Assembly: GCA_025363655.1 (NCBI GenBank)
Contig: JANYDK010000080.1
Location: 31,751 to 95,750, forward strand
Reading direction: 5' to 3'
Source: Deltaproteobacteria bacterium
GTDB taxonomy: Bacteria; Myxococcota_A; Polyangia; Polyangiales; JADJMO01
DNA: 64,000 nucleotides
Shown: in pieces, positions 33,163 through 41,777 of the stretch
Position numbering within the stretch: position 1 is the stretch's first letter
How the letters are laid out: every line of letters begins with the position of its first letter
Translations under genes and position numbers: made by a program
The notes under the pieces: model-generated
Databases searched by the model: none
What the model saw: only the letters and a program-made list of their open reading frames with translations
What the model was told of the DNA's origin: nothing

Positions 33163-34671
33163 ATGAAACCCACCTTCGCGGCCATCGTCTCGTCGATGCT
33201 GATGATCGCCTGCGCGAGCTGTCGCGACGTTCCCCGCCCCGCGCCGAGCCCCAGCGAGAAGCCGGCGAGTGTCGGAAGTGCCACGAGCGCGAAGAAGGAA
33301 ACCTCTCCGTCGGCATCGACTTCTTCGATGGCGGCCATCGGTGAACCTGCATCGTCCGCCGCCAAGGCGGGCCTCGATCACGCACCTTTTCGCGAGCTCC
33401 CGACGCTCCCCAACAAGGCGCTGGCGAGTGATTGGGCCAATGGCGAGCCGCGCATTCTCAAAGACGTCACGCCGGGAAAGAGCGGAGAGCTCTTCTCGTT
33501 TCGCTGGGACGACGCGACCACGGCGCTGACCCTGATCAAGAGCGCCGATCTCGGCCACACATGGACGATCGTCGCCGGCAGCCCGACCAATCCATGCACC
33601 ATCGATTGTCTCTCGTTTCCTCGGAAGCTGGCGGCGATCGCGCAAGACTCGACGGGGCGCGTACATGCGATCGGCAGCGGCGCGGGCACCGCAGCGGCTG
33701 CGTATCTACGCCTCGAGCTGGCGTATCAGGGCCCGTCGATCAGCGGCTTTTCCCTCGCGACGCCGAAGCCGCTCGCCCTCCCCGATCACAAGCGCGTCGG
33801 TCTCGAGCTGCGCGCCGACCTGAAGCTGGTGAAGGACGAAAAGGGGCACGAGACGCTCGCCTACATGGTGAACATGGCGACCGTGAATCAGCTGCCGCTC
33901 GTCGACATCCACGTCTACATGGGAAAGGCCACATCGCTGACGCCGACGAGCGCGTCCGACCTGGTCGGGCTCGGCGGCGAAGTGGGCGACACCCAGGTCT
34001 TCGACTCGTGCACCTACGGCGCGCACTGCGTGGGCTCGATGGACTTCTCGAATCACGCCCATACCTCGCTCTTCGCGCAGAACGGATCGACCGGTGATTT
34101 GTGGCTGTTTCAAGGACCCATCGACGCCGACTTCGGCTCTGCAGGGTCGCCGGCCTCGAATCTACTTTACGCAATTCGATTGAGGCGTAGCCCCACGGGG
34201 TGGTCACGGGCGAGCGAGTCGACGTTCGGTCACGCCGCGCAAGGGATTCAATCGCAGCTCTTGTCGGTCGCGTCGGCGGCCTCACGCGTCTACGTGATGT
34301 TTCTCGACCCGGTAAAAGGCATGCAATTCGGCTCGATGTCGAGCGACGGCACCTTCACCGAGGCTGCCGTTCCGAGCCCTGCGGCAGAGCCCGAGCGCAA
34401 CGGTTGGGGGGTCTTCCAGGTCTCTCCCGACGGGGATGCGCTGTGGGCCATATGGAACACGCTCGACCGCACCGGCAAGAAGCCGATGGCGGCCGAAGGG
34501 TACTGGAATGGCAAGCAGTGGACGCTGTTCGCCGATCCCGGTGCCAGCGACTCGATGGGCATGGGCGGAAGCGCCGGATGGGCCGATGGGGTCGCTGCGA
34601 TTTCGTTCACCGGGGCGATTCAGCCGCAGACGTACCTGCAACCGAGGGCCGCAGCGATCCACGGGCGCTAG
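33163..34671 (+). CDS. Exported protein with Ser/Ala linker and propeller-like body
   Basis: 502 residues. The N-terminal signal segment contains two cysteines (ACASC, 17 and 20) that may serve as lipid anchor, although the residues before them are not an ideal lipobox. A Pro/Ser/Lys linker follows. The body has one Asp-box-like motif (SADLGHTWT) and repeated strands (LWLFQGPID, RVYVMFLDPVKGM, ALWAIWNTLDRTG), suggesting a beta-propeller. No catalytic signature. Convergent with the five-repeat gene, 22 bases apart. Confidence 0.72.
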   Translation: MKPTFAAIVSSMLMIACASCRDVPRPAPSPSEKPASVGSATSAKKETSPSASTSSMAAIGEPASSAAKAGLDHAPFRELPTLPNKALASDWANGEPRILKDVTPGKSGELFSFRWDDATTALTLIKSADLGHTWTIVAGSPTNPCTIDCLSFPRKLAAIAQDSTGRVHAIGSGAGTAAAAYLRLELAYQGPSISGFSLATPKPLALPDHKRVGLELRADLKLVKDEKGHETLAYMVNMATVNQLPLVDIHVYMGKATSLTPTSASDLVGLGGEVGDTQVFDSCTYGAHCVGSMDFSNHAHTSLFAQNGSTGDLWLFQGPIDADFGSAGSPASNLLYAIRLRRSPTGWSRASESTFGHAAQGIQSQLLSVASAASRVYVMFLDPVKGMQFGSMSSDGTFTEAAVPSPAAEPERNGWGVFQVSPDGDALWAIWNTLDRTGKKPMAAEGYWNGKQWTLFADPGASDSMGMGGSAGWADGVAAISFTGAIQPQTYLQPRAAAIHGR

Positions 34672-34693
34672 GCGTGGCGCATCGGAAACGTTC

Positions 34694-36268
34694 TCACGTT
34701 CGCCCCGGAGGCAAACGCCAATGACGGCGCAATCGATTGGTCTGCGCCACCCACTGCGTGCGCGCTTCCGTATCGGTCGCGAATCGTGTTTGCCAATAGC
34801 GATGCGCCCTGTCGACCGCCGTAGCGTCGAGGCCGAGTCTTTGCGCGACGGCGCTCACCTGCCCCGTCATGTCCATTTCGACGCACAAGAGTGCATATTC
34901 GAGGAGCTCGACGGGCGCCGACTCGAGCCCTGAACCGACGAGGGGCGTCGGCGAAGCGGCACGCGAGTTTTGCTTCGCTGCGCGAGTTTCGGCGCGGAGT
35001 CTCTCGAAGGCGGCGGTGTCTTCGGGGCTCGCCGAGAGGCGGATGCGCCAGGTGGCGTCGACCCCCGCGCGCGCGCTGGCGGTGGTGAGGCCGAGCTTCT
35101 GGAAGAGCGCATCGGCGTTGCGGGGATCGTGCTCGAATTCGACGCAGAGCTCGGCGTATTGCTGAATGGTGATTTCGACGTCTTGCACGCGCACCGAGCT
35201 CGGGGGCAGCTCTTCTCGCTCGCGCGAGGCGGCCATGCGAGCGCTGAGCTCGTCGTATTCGCGACGCAGCTCCGGGTCGCGTGCGAGCTTCCGTTTCCAC
35301 GCCGTCACCTCGCGCTCGCCGGTCGCCACCTCGAGGCCATAGTCGGCGAAGATGCGAGGAATCAATTGCGTAGCGGCGCCTTCGAGCCGAAACGAGAGTG
35401 CCACGTAGTCGAGAAGGGGGAGAGTCGTCGGCGTGACCTGTCGCTTCGAAGGAGAGAGCGCGGCTTCGCGCTTCTCGGCCTCGGCCGCCGCGTCCATCGC
35501 GTCGCGCTCACGTTGCGAGAGAAGCTGTCGCGGTCGCACGTAGTTCTTTCGCGGAACGAACTTGGGAGGCGCGGGTGCCTTCGCCTTTGCCACCGGCTCG
35601 GAGCTTCCCCAGCGCTCCCAAAATCCGCGCATCTTCTCCTTCTCTTTGGCGACGAGCGACTTCTCTTCCGGGTTGGCGGCGAGGCGTGCTTCCCAAGCGG
35701 TGAGCTCGGCGTCACGTCCGCGAACGGTGCGCAAGTCGAAGGCGTCGAAGACCTGTGCCGTCTTCGTCGGATGGAGCTCGAGGCCCATCATCAGCGAGCC
35801 ATACTCGAGAGGTGAGAGCTTGATCGCGTCGGGCCGCGGCGCCGGCGTCGGCATCGGCTGCGGCACGACGGGGCCCGAGCTCGCACGCGCGCCCGAGGTC
35901 GCGCTCGAAGTGCCCGTCGAATAGGGCGTCTCGCGATCCCAGCGCACCCAGTGCGACGTCATTCGACTGCGCATGCGCCCGAGCTCGTCGCGGTCGGCCG
36001 GACGCTCGGCGAGTGCCTTTTCCCAGCGCGCGACCTCGGCGCGGCCCGCCGTCTCGTCGAGCCCGAAGTACGCGAAGATGCCTTGCGCGCGATGCGGCAA
36101 GAGCTCCAGCCCGGCCGCGAGCGACGCGTAATCGAGGAGGGTCAAGACCCGCAGGGTGGCGGGGCTCTCGGCGCTCACGGAGCTCACGGAGGAAACGCTC
36201 CCGACGCCGTCGCTGGTGACGAGCTCGGACTTGCCGACTCGAAGGCCGTGCTCTCTCCCGGTCGCCAT
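34694..36268 (-). CDS. Five-repeat helical protein next to T6SS spike genes, undescribed family
   Basis: 524 residues, no signal peptide or TM helix. Five homologous units of about 62 residues lie near 41-103, 149-213, 282-346, 364-427 and 452-514. Each has the pattern L-x3-(D/Q/E)Y-x2-L-x3-(L/F)E, then a helix ending in FGL, YGL or LGL, then a conserved Trp, then a (Y/F)xxLxxxM helix. Linkers are Pro/Ala/Ser-rich. The start is 56 bases from the divergent VgrG-tip-like gene, and a DUF4280 PAAR-like gene follows that. I know of no named domain with this signature; a chaperone/adaptor or regulator of spike assembly is a guess from location. Confidence 0.72.
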   Translation of the reverse strand: MATGREHGLRVGKSELVTSDGVGSVSSVSSVSAESPATLRVLTLLDYASLAAGLELLPHRAQGIFAYFGLDETAGRAEVARWEKALAERPADRDELGRMRSRMTSHWVRWDRETPYSTGTSSATSGARASSGPVVPQPMPTPAPRPDAIKLSPLEYGSLMMGLELHPTKTAQVFDAFDLRTVRGRDAELTAWEARLAANPEEKSLVAKEKEKMRGFWERWGSSEPVAKAKAPAPPKFVPRKNYVRPRQLLSQRERDAMDAAAEAEKREAALSPSKRQVTPTTLPLLDYVALSFRLEGAATQLIPRIFADYGLEVATGEREVTAWKRKLARDPELRREYDELSARMAASREREELPPSSVRVQDVEITIQQYAELCVEFEHDPRNADALFQKLGLTTASARAGVDATWRIRLSASPEDTAAFERLRAETRAAKQNSRAASPTPLVGSGLESAPVELLEYALLCVEMDMTGQVSAVAQRLGLDATAVDRAHRYWQTRFATDTEARTQWVAQTNRLRRHWRLPPGRT

Positions 36269-36324
36269 CGCGCGATGATATCATCGGGCTGCGCGATGCC
36301 GCCGAGGTCGCAGAAAGGTCCGTT

Positions 36325-36519
36325 TTGGCCAAGAAGGAACTGAAGCTTCACGTGTCCGACGACAACGTGATTACCGTCTGCGACAACAGCGGAGGAATAC
36401 TCCTCAAGAACAGCTCCGGCGCCTCCATCGAAATCACCAAGGACGGTAAAATCGTGCTCAAGAGCGCGGGCGGCGCGACCCTCGTCCTCGACGGACCCGA
36501 GGTCAAGATCAACGGATAG
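36325..36519 (+). CDS. VgrG/gp5 spike-tip-like beta-repeat peptide
   Basis: 64 residues from a TTG start with AAAGG seven bases upstream. Nearly the whole protein is a series of short strands in register: VITVCDNSGGILLKNS, ASIEITKDGKIVLKSA, ATLVLDGPEVKING. This is the triple-stranded beta-helix repeat that forms the distal end of VgrG and phage gp5 spikes. As a free-standing gene it could be a separate needle segment or a fragment. It converges on the DUF4280 gene with six bases between stops. Confidence 0.65.
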   Translation: MAKKELKLHVSDDNVITVCDNSGGILLKNSSGASIEITKDGKIVLKSAGGATLVLDGPEVKING

Positions 36520-36525
36520 ACGAAT

Positions 36526-36924
36526 TCAGCCGACCTTGGACTTGGTGGTGCCCGGGCTCGACACCGAGATGCTGCCCGTCCACATGCAGTTGCACGTGTC
36601 GTCCTTGGTGAGGATCTTGAAGCTGGCCTTGCCCACCTTCGTCTCTTTCCCTCCCGGGCTCCACGGCGCGGTCACCACCGGCACGCACGGCGCAGGCGTC
36701 GGCGCGCCCATCGCGGCCGAGGTCGCCGCCGCCACCGCCGGGTTCGCCGAGTTCGTTCCCATGCACATCCCGAAGGTGGGAATGTTGGCGGGCGTGAACT
36801 CCATGACGGTGGCAACGGGTTGGTTCTCGACCGACACCAGGTTCGACGGGGGGACGACCATCGTGCAGGGGGCGATGCCCTTGTCACATTTCAACACTGC
36901 GCCATTGACGACGACGTCAGCCAT
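36526..36924 (-). CDS. DUF4280 PAAR-like protein (T6SS/contractile-injection spike tip)
   Basis: 132 residues. The DUF4280 layout is complete: VVVNGAVLKCDKGIAPC at the N-terminus, FGMCMGTNSANPAVAAATSA in the middle, then PAPCVPVVTAPWSPGG and Cys residues near the C-terminus. PAAR-like proteins cap the VgrG spike and carry or recruit effectors. There is no effector extension, so it would cap a spike encoded elsewhere. The neighbouring genes (five-repeat protein, tip peptide, 38876 gene) are consistent with an orphan accessory locus; no core sheath, baseplate or ClpV gene is in the window. Confidence 0.88.
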   Translation of the reverse strand: MADVVVNGAVLKCDKGIAPCTMVVPPSNLVSVENQPVATVMEFTPANIPTFGMCMGTNSANPAVAAATSAAMGAPTPAPCVPVVTAPWSPGGKETKVGKASFKILTKDDTCNCMWTGSISVSSPGTTKSKVG

Positions 36925-36956
36925 CCCCCGATTCTAAGGGTTTCTCGGCCTCGTGG

Positions 36957-38639
36957 CTATTTGACGATCGCCGCCGCGAAGTCGCCGTCGAACTCGCTGT
37001 CCTTGGTCTTGATCGAGAGGTGGCCGCAGACCCACTCGGCGTCGAGGTGCTTGATCTCGACGGTGCCGGCCTTGACCCCGTCGAGGCCCCAGTCGGCGAT
37101 GGTCATGCTGCCGGCGCGGTGGTCGACGCTGACGTAGACGAGTCGGTCTTGCTTGGTGTCCATCGAGAAGACGCCCTCGTCGACCTTCATCGGCTTCTTG
37201 TCGCCCTTGAGATCGACAATCCCGAAACGAAGGCCGAGCTTCAGCTGCTTGCCGCGCGCGAGGTCCCACTGCTTCTTCGGATCGACTTGGTAGTTGGCGA
37301 GCGAGACGGCGATGGTCTTGCCCTCGTACTCCGAGCGCGCGTAGGCCGACTTCACCTCGAGCTTGCCGCCGTCGATGTACTTGAACTTGGCAGCGACGGC
37401 CGGCGCGGCCTTGCAACCCTTGGGCACGCCGTCGAAGGCCTGCTTCACCTTCGACTCCGTCGCTTGGTCGGCGCCGTCTTTTTCCTTCGGCAATTTCGCC
37501 TTGCCGAGCGCGCTCACGGCCACCGGATCTTTGCTGTCCATGAGCGTGCCGTTGCCGAGCTGGCCGTTGCGGTTGTAACCCCAACAGCTGACCCCGCCGT
37601 CCTCGTCGAGCGCGCAGTTGAACTGCTGGCCGGCGGCGACTTGGGTGATCTTCTTCTCGAGCGCGACCTTCTCGGAGCCTTGACCGTAATCGTCGTAAGA
37701 GCCGAAGCAGCTCACCTTGCCGCTCGTGAGGAGCGCGCACGACTGGCTGCGTGCGCTCATGCTGGCGACGTTCGAGAGCTTGTTTTCCGAGACCTTCTGG
37801 CTCTCCGACCAGCAGACGATTTTCTTCGCCTTGTTGACGATGCAGGTGTCGCCGCCGCTGGCGTTGCCGGCGATGGACACGCCGTCGGTCGCGCCCTCGA
37901 CCACCGTCGGCGCCTGCTTCTTACCTGAATAGCCCCAACAGGTGACGGTGCCGTCTTTGAGGAGCGCGCAGGCGTTGGTCTGCGTGGCGCCGACCGCGAC
38001 GGCGCCCGAGACGTCGGGCACGGTGACCACGCCCTTCTGTCCGGTGAGCTTGCCGGTGCCCGTCGTGTTGAAGCAGTTGTTGTCGGTCCAGGCTTTGACC
38101 TTCCCGTCGCCCATCACCGCGTAGCCGGTGCCGTTGGCGAAGACGACTTGCTTCGCGCCAGTGAGCTCGTCGACGACGGCGGGCTTCGCATAGCCCGAGC
38201 CTTCGCTTCCGGGGATGACGCGGCCGTGGCCCCAGCAGGTCCACTTGTCGCCCTTCTGCCCGACGCAGATCGCGTCGCCCGCGCTCCCCGGATCGCCGCC
38301 GATGACGATCGATTTGGCGCCGCTGACGCCTTCGATTTCGATCGGCGTCGCGGCGTCGCGCGCCTCGGCTTTGCCTCCACCAAACTCGCCGAAGTCGCCG
38401 CGGCCCCAACAGCGCACGGTGCCGTCTTCCATCACCGCGCAGGCGATCGACTGCCCGGCGGCGATGGCGATGGCCTTCTTGCCACCGCCCTTTTCGTCGC
38501 CGTCGTCGTCTTTGCCCTTGCCGCCCTTCTCGCCCTTGTCGCTCTTACCGCCTTCGGACGACGCGTCCTTCTTCGGACAGCCGGTGATCGACAACAGCGC
38601 CAACGACGCAAAGACCGACACGATGGTTCGGACGTGCAT
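36957..38639 (-). CDS. RCC1-repeat lipoprotein
   Basis: 560 residues from ATG 38639 with GGGAGGGA upstream. Signal peptide ends ITGC (Cys21), followed by a Lys/Gly/Asp-rich linker. RCC1-type propeller repeats run from about 60 to 360 (SIACAVMEDGTVRCWGRGD, ACALLKDGTVTCWGYSG, CALDEDGGVSCWGYNRNGQLG). The last 170 residues form a separate beta-rich domain ending FAAAIVK. RCC1 propellers in myxobacterial lipoproteins are common and of unknown ligand. It lies inside the T6SS accessory stretch, 32 bases after the DUF4280 gene on the same strand; whether they are related is not clear. Confidence 0.87.
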   Translation of the reverse strand: MHVRTIVSVFASLALLSITGCPKKDASSEGGKSDKGEKGGKGKDDDGDEKGGGKKAIAIAAGQSIACAVMEDGTVRCWGRGDFGEFGGGKAEARDAATPIEIEGVSGAKSIVIGGDPGSAGDAICVGQKGDKWTCWGHGRVIPGSEGSGYAKPAVVDELTGAKQVVFANGTGYAVMGDGKVKAWTDNNCFNTTGTGKLTGQKGVVTVPDVSGAVAVGATQTNACALLKDGTVTCWGYSGKKQAPTVVEGATDGVSIAGNASGGDTCIVNKAKKIVCWSESQKVSENKLSNVASMSARSQSCALLTSGKVSCFGSYDDYGQGSEKVALEKKITQVAAGQQFNCALDEDGGVSCWGYNRNGQLGNGTLMDSKDPVAVSALGKAKLPKEKDGADQATESKVKQAFDGVPKGCKAAPAVAAKFKYIDGGKLEVKSAYARSEYEGKTIAVSLANYQVDPKKQWDLARGKQLKLGLRFGIVDLKGDKKPMKVDEGVFSMDTKQDRLVYVSVDHRAGSMTIADWGLDGVKAGTVEIKHLDAEWVCGHLSIKTKDSEFDGDFAAAIVK

Positions 38640-38743
38640 GAGTGGAGTCCCTCCCGCTTTCACCCGACTATCGAGGACCGATTGCGCCGGAGCAAGAACC
38701 ATTCGGCTCCGGACAAATTGTCGCGCGGAGCGACCGGGGCAGC

Positions 38744-38761
38744 GCAACGTTGCATGCAACG
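38744..38761. promoter_or_regulatory. Overlapping palindromes in the divergent promoter region
   Basis: GCAACGTTGC (38744-38753) and CGTTGCATGCAACG (38748-38761) are both perfect palindromes and overlap, an operator-like arrangement between the RCC1 lipoprotein gene and the gene at 38876. The binding protein is unknown. Confidence 0.5.
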
Positions 38762-38777
38762 GGTCGAGCGCCGCAGG

Positions 38778-38840
38778 TGAAGCCTCGAGCGGACGCTGGG
38801 CGCGCATGATTTGGCTGAAATGAAGCCTCGCGCGGGCGCT
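38778..38840 (+). repeat. Direct repeat TGAAGCCTCG-type, 43-bp spacing
   Basis: TGAAGCCTCGAGCGGACGCT (from about 38778) recurs at 38821-38840 with two substitutions. The 43-bp period, about four helical turns, just upstream of the GTG at 38876, suggests a protein-binding pair, though a simple duplication is equally possible. Confidence 0.55.
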
Positions 38841-38875
38841 CACGCATCGGAACACCGCTTGCTAGCCACCGGTGC

Positions 38876-39430
38876 GTGACCCGCCTCGACGTCAAGCTCG
38901 TTCGCCATCAAGCCCGGCACGTGCTGCACACGCCGTTCTCCATCGTCGCCCTCACGCGCGGCGACGGCCTCGCGTCCGATCGCGAAGCAGCGATGGAGCT
39001 CGCGTGGGAGATCGAAGCGCTGGAAGATCGTCCTTCGACGCGCGCCGGGATCGACGGCGCCCTGCGTCTGATCGGTGCCGGAGCAGGTCGTGACTTCGCG
39101 CTCGCCCGACGTCGGTTGGTGCAGGCACTCCGGGAGGGGCGCCTCGTCGCGCACGCCGTCGACGCCTTCCGTGGCGTCGCGGTGGAGCAGCACATGGCTC
39201 GCGTCGAGCCACTCGGTCCGGACACCACGACCTGGATCGAGATCGTCCTTCGCGATCAAGACGCGGTGCCGGTGTCGAATGCCCGTTATCAGGTCGTCTG
39301 CGACGAGGCGGTCATCGCCGATGGCACGCTCGACGACTCCGGCTTCGCGCGCGTCGAGGGGCTGAAGCAGATGGGCGACTATCACGTCGTCTTTCCCGAG
39401 ATCGACGCCGCCGCGTGGAAGGCGGCCTGA
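38876..39430 (+). CDS. T6SS-associated protein with VgrG-type C-terminal carboxypeptidase-regulatory-like domain
   Basis: 184 residues from a GTG start. The N-terminal 110 residues are helical, with LVRHQARHVLHTPFSI and ARRRLVQALREGRLVA. The C-terminal 70 residues (TTWIEIVLRDQDAVPVSNAR, GTLDDSGFARVEGL, VVFPEIDAAAW) match the small Ig-like domain found at the end of VgrG and related proteins in deltaproteobacterial T6SS loci. This links the gene to the spike genes at 36.3-36.9 kb. It may be an effector-adaptor or a spike-binding protein; catalytic residues are not evident. Confidence 0.75.
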   Translation: MTRLDVKLVRHQARHVLHTPFSIVALTRGDGLASDREAAMELAWEIEALEDRPSTRAGIDGALRLIGAGAGRDFALARRRLVQALREGRLVAHAVDAFRGVAVEQHMARVEPLGPDTTTWIEIVLRDQDAVPVSNARYQVVCDEAVIADGTLDDSGFARVEGLKQMGDYHVVFPEIDAAAWKAA

Positions 39431-39461
39431 GCGTGGGCGTGCACGAGGTCTCGCAAGGCGG

Positions 39462-41024
39462 CTATGGCGATTGGCGCTCGTCTCGCTGCCGCCCCTCCAG
39501 CCGCAAGCCCTCGGGCACCGACCATCGATCCATCACGAAAAATAGCCCTTCCAGCGCGATTGCCAGGCACGCCGCCGGAATCGCCCCCAGCAAGATCATC
39601 CGTGTGTCACTCAGCCCGAGGCCGGTGCTGATCGGGACGCCGAAGCCTCCGGCGCCGATGAAGGCGGCGATGGTCGCGGTGCCGACGTTGATGATCGCGC
39701 TCGTCTTCACCCCCGCGAGGATGGTGCGCGAGGCGAGGGGCAAATCGATCTGGAGGAGGCGGGTGGATACCGACAGATCCATGACCATCGCTGCCTCGCG
39801 TTGCGCCGTGGGCACCTCGTCGAGACCGACGACCGTGTTGCGCACTATCGGCAATAGCGCATAGACGAAGAGCGCACAGAGAGCAGGTGTCACGCCGATG
39901 CCGAAGACGGGAATGAGGAACGCGAGCATCGCCAGCGAAGGAATCGTCTGGAGAATTCCGGCGAGGCCGAGCACCAAACGTCCGAGTCCCCTTCGGGCGT
40001 GGGCGAGGATGCCGAGCGGGACGCCGATCAGCACCGCTGCGAGGAGCGACACGAAGACGAGCATGAGGTGCCGCGGACCTTCGGCGCGGAGCACGCCCAA
40101 GAGATCGGAGAGGAACGACGGACGCGGACGGAGCACTCCCCCACGGGGTGAAAGGTCGTCCGTGAAGCGCTCAGCCGCCTCGGCGGGCGTGCGTCCATCG
40201 AGCTCGACCGCGGCGTTGAGCGCGCGCATCGTCTCGGGCGTGAGTCTCCCCGCAAGCGTCGCGAGGGCACGGGTCGCCTCCACGGAAAGCGACCGTCGCA
40301 TCACCAGCATCGCATCGTAGTTCGGAAAAAATGCGCGATCGTCGTCCAAGACGCGCAGATCCATCCGCGCGATGCGGGCGTCGGTCGAGTAGGCGTCGGT
40401 GAGGTCGATCGAGCCGGCGCCGAGCGCGTCGTAGGCGAGACCGTGATCGAGCCCCTTGGGAGCGAGTGAGCCGAGGCCGTAGCGCGACGAGAGTCCGACC
40501 CAGCCGTCGTCGCGTCCGATGAACTCGTGACTGAAGCCGAGGACGAGATCGGAGCGCGTGGCGAGCTGACTGATCGAGAGGAGGTCGGCGGTCTTGCCCG
40601 TCTTCTTCACCGCCAGCGCGTAGGTGTTGGCGAAGCCGAGGTGAGGCCCGACGGCGAGATCTTCTTTGGCGAGCGCGGCGGTCAACTCTTCCGGCGAGAG
40701 GCGTCGGTCGTCACCGAGAAGGTTGTGGACGAGGCTGCCGGTGTATTCGGGATAGAGATCGATGGCATTCGACTGGAGCGCAGTCCAGACGATCGCCGTA
40801 CCGCCGAGCCCGGCGCGATGCTCGGCGGGCACTCCGGCACGGCGCAAGACGGCGACGGCGATCTCTCCGAGGATGAGCGATTCGGGAAAACGTTTGGAGC
40901 CGACCCGCACCACCGGCGTCTCGGCGTGGGCGATCGCCGGCTTCGAACAGATCGAGACGAGCACGCCCATCCCGAGCACGAGAGCGACGCATGCGCGCAA
41001 AAATAGCCTCTTCATGCGCTTCAT
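39462..41024 (-). CDS. Betaine/choline-type ABC importer: substrate-binding domain fused to permease
   Basis: 520 residues; the ATG at 41024 overlaps the ATPase stop (ATGA). A signal peptide or first helix (about 5-32) precedes a ProX/OpuC/OsmF-type binding domain (about 36-300: GSKRFPESLILGEI, YPEYTGSL, FPNYDAM). A permease domain with about six helices follows (310-500), with the EAA-type loop GLDEVPTAQREAAMVMDLS. The family imports quaternary amines such as glycine betaine, choline or ergothioneine. Here the binding domain precedes the permease, the opposite of EgtU-type fusions. The aromatic cage cannot be assigned by eye, so the substrate is uncertain. Confidence 0.88.
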   Translation of the reverse strand: MKRMKRLFLRACVALVLGMGVLVSICSKPAIAHAETPVVRVGSKRFPESLILGEIAVAVLRRAGVPAEHRAGLGGTAIVWTALQSNAIDLYPEYTGSLVHNLLGDDRRLSPEELTAALAKEDLAVGPHLGFANTYALAVKKTGKTADLLSISQLATRSDLVLGFSHEFIGRDDGWVGLSSRYGLGSLAPKGLDHGLAYDALGAGSIDLTDAYSTDARIARMDLRVLDDDRAFFPNYDAMLVMRRSLSVEATRALATLAGRLTPETMRALNAAVELDGRTPAEAAERFTDDLSPRGGVLRPRPSFLSDLLGVLRAEGPRHLMLVFVSLLAAVLIGVPLGILAHARRGLGRLVLGLAGILQTIPSLAMLAFLIPVFGIGVTPALCALFVYALLPIVRNTVVGLDEVPTAQREAAMVMDLSVSTRLLQIDLPLASRTILAGVKTSAIINVGTATIAAFIGAGGFGVPISTGLGLSDTRMILLGAIPAACLAIALEGLFFVMDRWSVPEGLRLEGRQRDERQSP

Positions 41025-41743
41025 GGGCCCGCCGCGCGGAGGAAGTCGCGCACGTAGTCGCTCTTCGGCGTCGCCCGCAGGGCCGGGAAGTCGTCGTCTT
41101 GCTCGATGCGGCCGGCGCGGAGCAGCACGGCGCGATCGGCGAGGAGCTCCGCCTCGCGAAGGTCGTGGGTCACCACCAGGGTCGTCGCCGAGAGCGTGCG
41201 CACGAGCGCGCCGAGCTCTTCCTGGAGCTCTCGGCGCGAGATGGGATCGAGGGCCGCGAGCGGTTCGTCGAGGAGGAGATACGAAGGCCCGAGGGCGAGC
41301 GCCCGCATCAGCGCCACCCGCTGCCGTTGCCCGCCCGAGAGCTGGAAGGGATATCGACGTAGAAGATCGCGCGAGAGGCGCACCAGGGAGGCCAGCTCGT
41401 CGAGACGCGCCTCGATGACGTCGCTCGGCCGCTTCGCCTCGCGCATGCGGAGCGCGACGTTGTCGACACAACGGAGATGGGGAAAGAGCGCCGCGTCTTG
41501 CGTGAGATAGCCGACGCGTCGACGAAATACCGACAGAGAGGCGGGCTCGAGGCGCGCGCCCTCGACCGCGACGTGCCCCGCATCGGGGACCGCGAGCCCG
41601 ACGACGAGGCGCAGGAGCGTGGATTTCCCACAGCCGCTCGGTCCGATCAGCGCGACCCGGGCGCCGGTGGGAATTTCGAGATCGACGGGGCCGACCACGT
41701 TGGCGTCGTCGAAGCGACGCGTGACGCCAGCGAGGGTGATCAC
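41021..41743 (-). CDS. ABC transporter ATPase for the betaine/choline-type importer
   Basis: 240 residues with Walker A GPSGCGKST, Q-loop YLTQDAALFP, signature LSGGQRQR, Walker B YLLLDEPLAALD and switch His in VTHDLREA. It is a standard import ATPase; the CBS domain pair usual in OpuCA-like proteins is missing, so osmotic gating by CBS is not expected. It is translationally coupled to the binding-protein/permease fusion and lies 34 bases after the ferritin-like gene. Confidence 0.92.
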   Translation of the reverse strand: MITLAGVTRRFDDANVVGPVDLEIPTGARVALIGPSGCGKSTLLRLVVGLAVPDAGHVAVEGARLEPASLSVFRRRVGYLTQDAALFPHLRCVDNVALRMREAKRPSDVIEARLDELASLVRLSRDLLRRYPFQLSGGQRQRVALMRALALGPSYLLLDEPLAALDPISRRELQEELGALVRTLSATTLVVTHDLREAELLADRAVLLRAGRIEQDDDFPALRATPKSDYVRDFLRAAGP

Positions 41744-41777
41744 GGAGGCGCGAGCTTGGCGAGGCTGGTCGGGAGGG

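Noticed and set aside
34694..39430. Complete type VI secretion system
   Set aside because: Only spike-tip and accessory genes are present; no sheath, Hcp, baseplate, membrane complex or ClpV gene is in the window.
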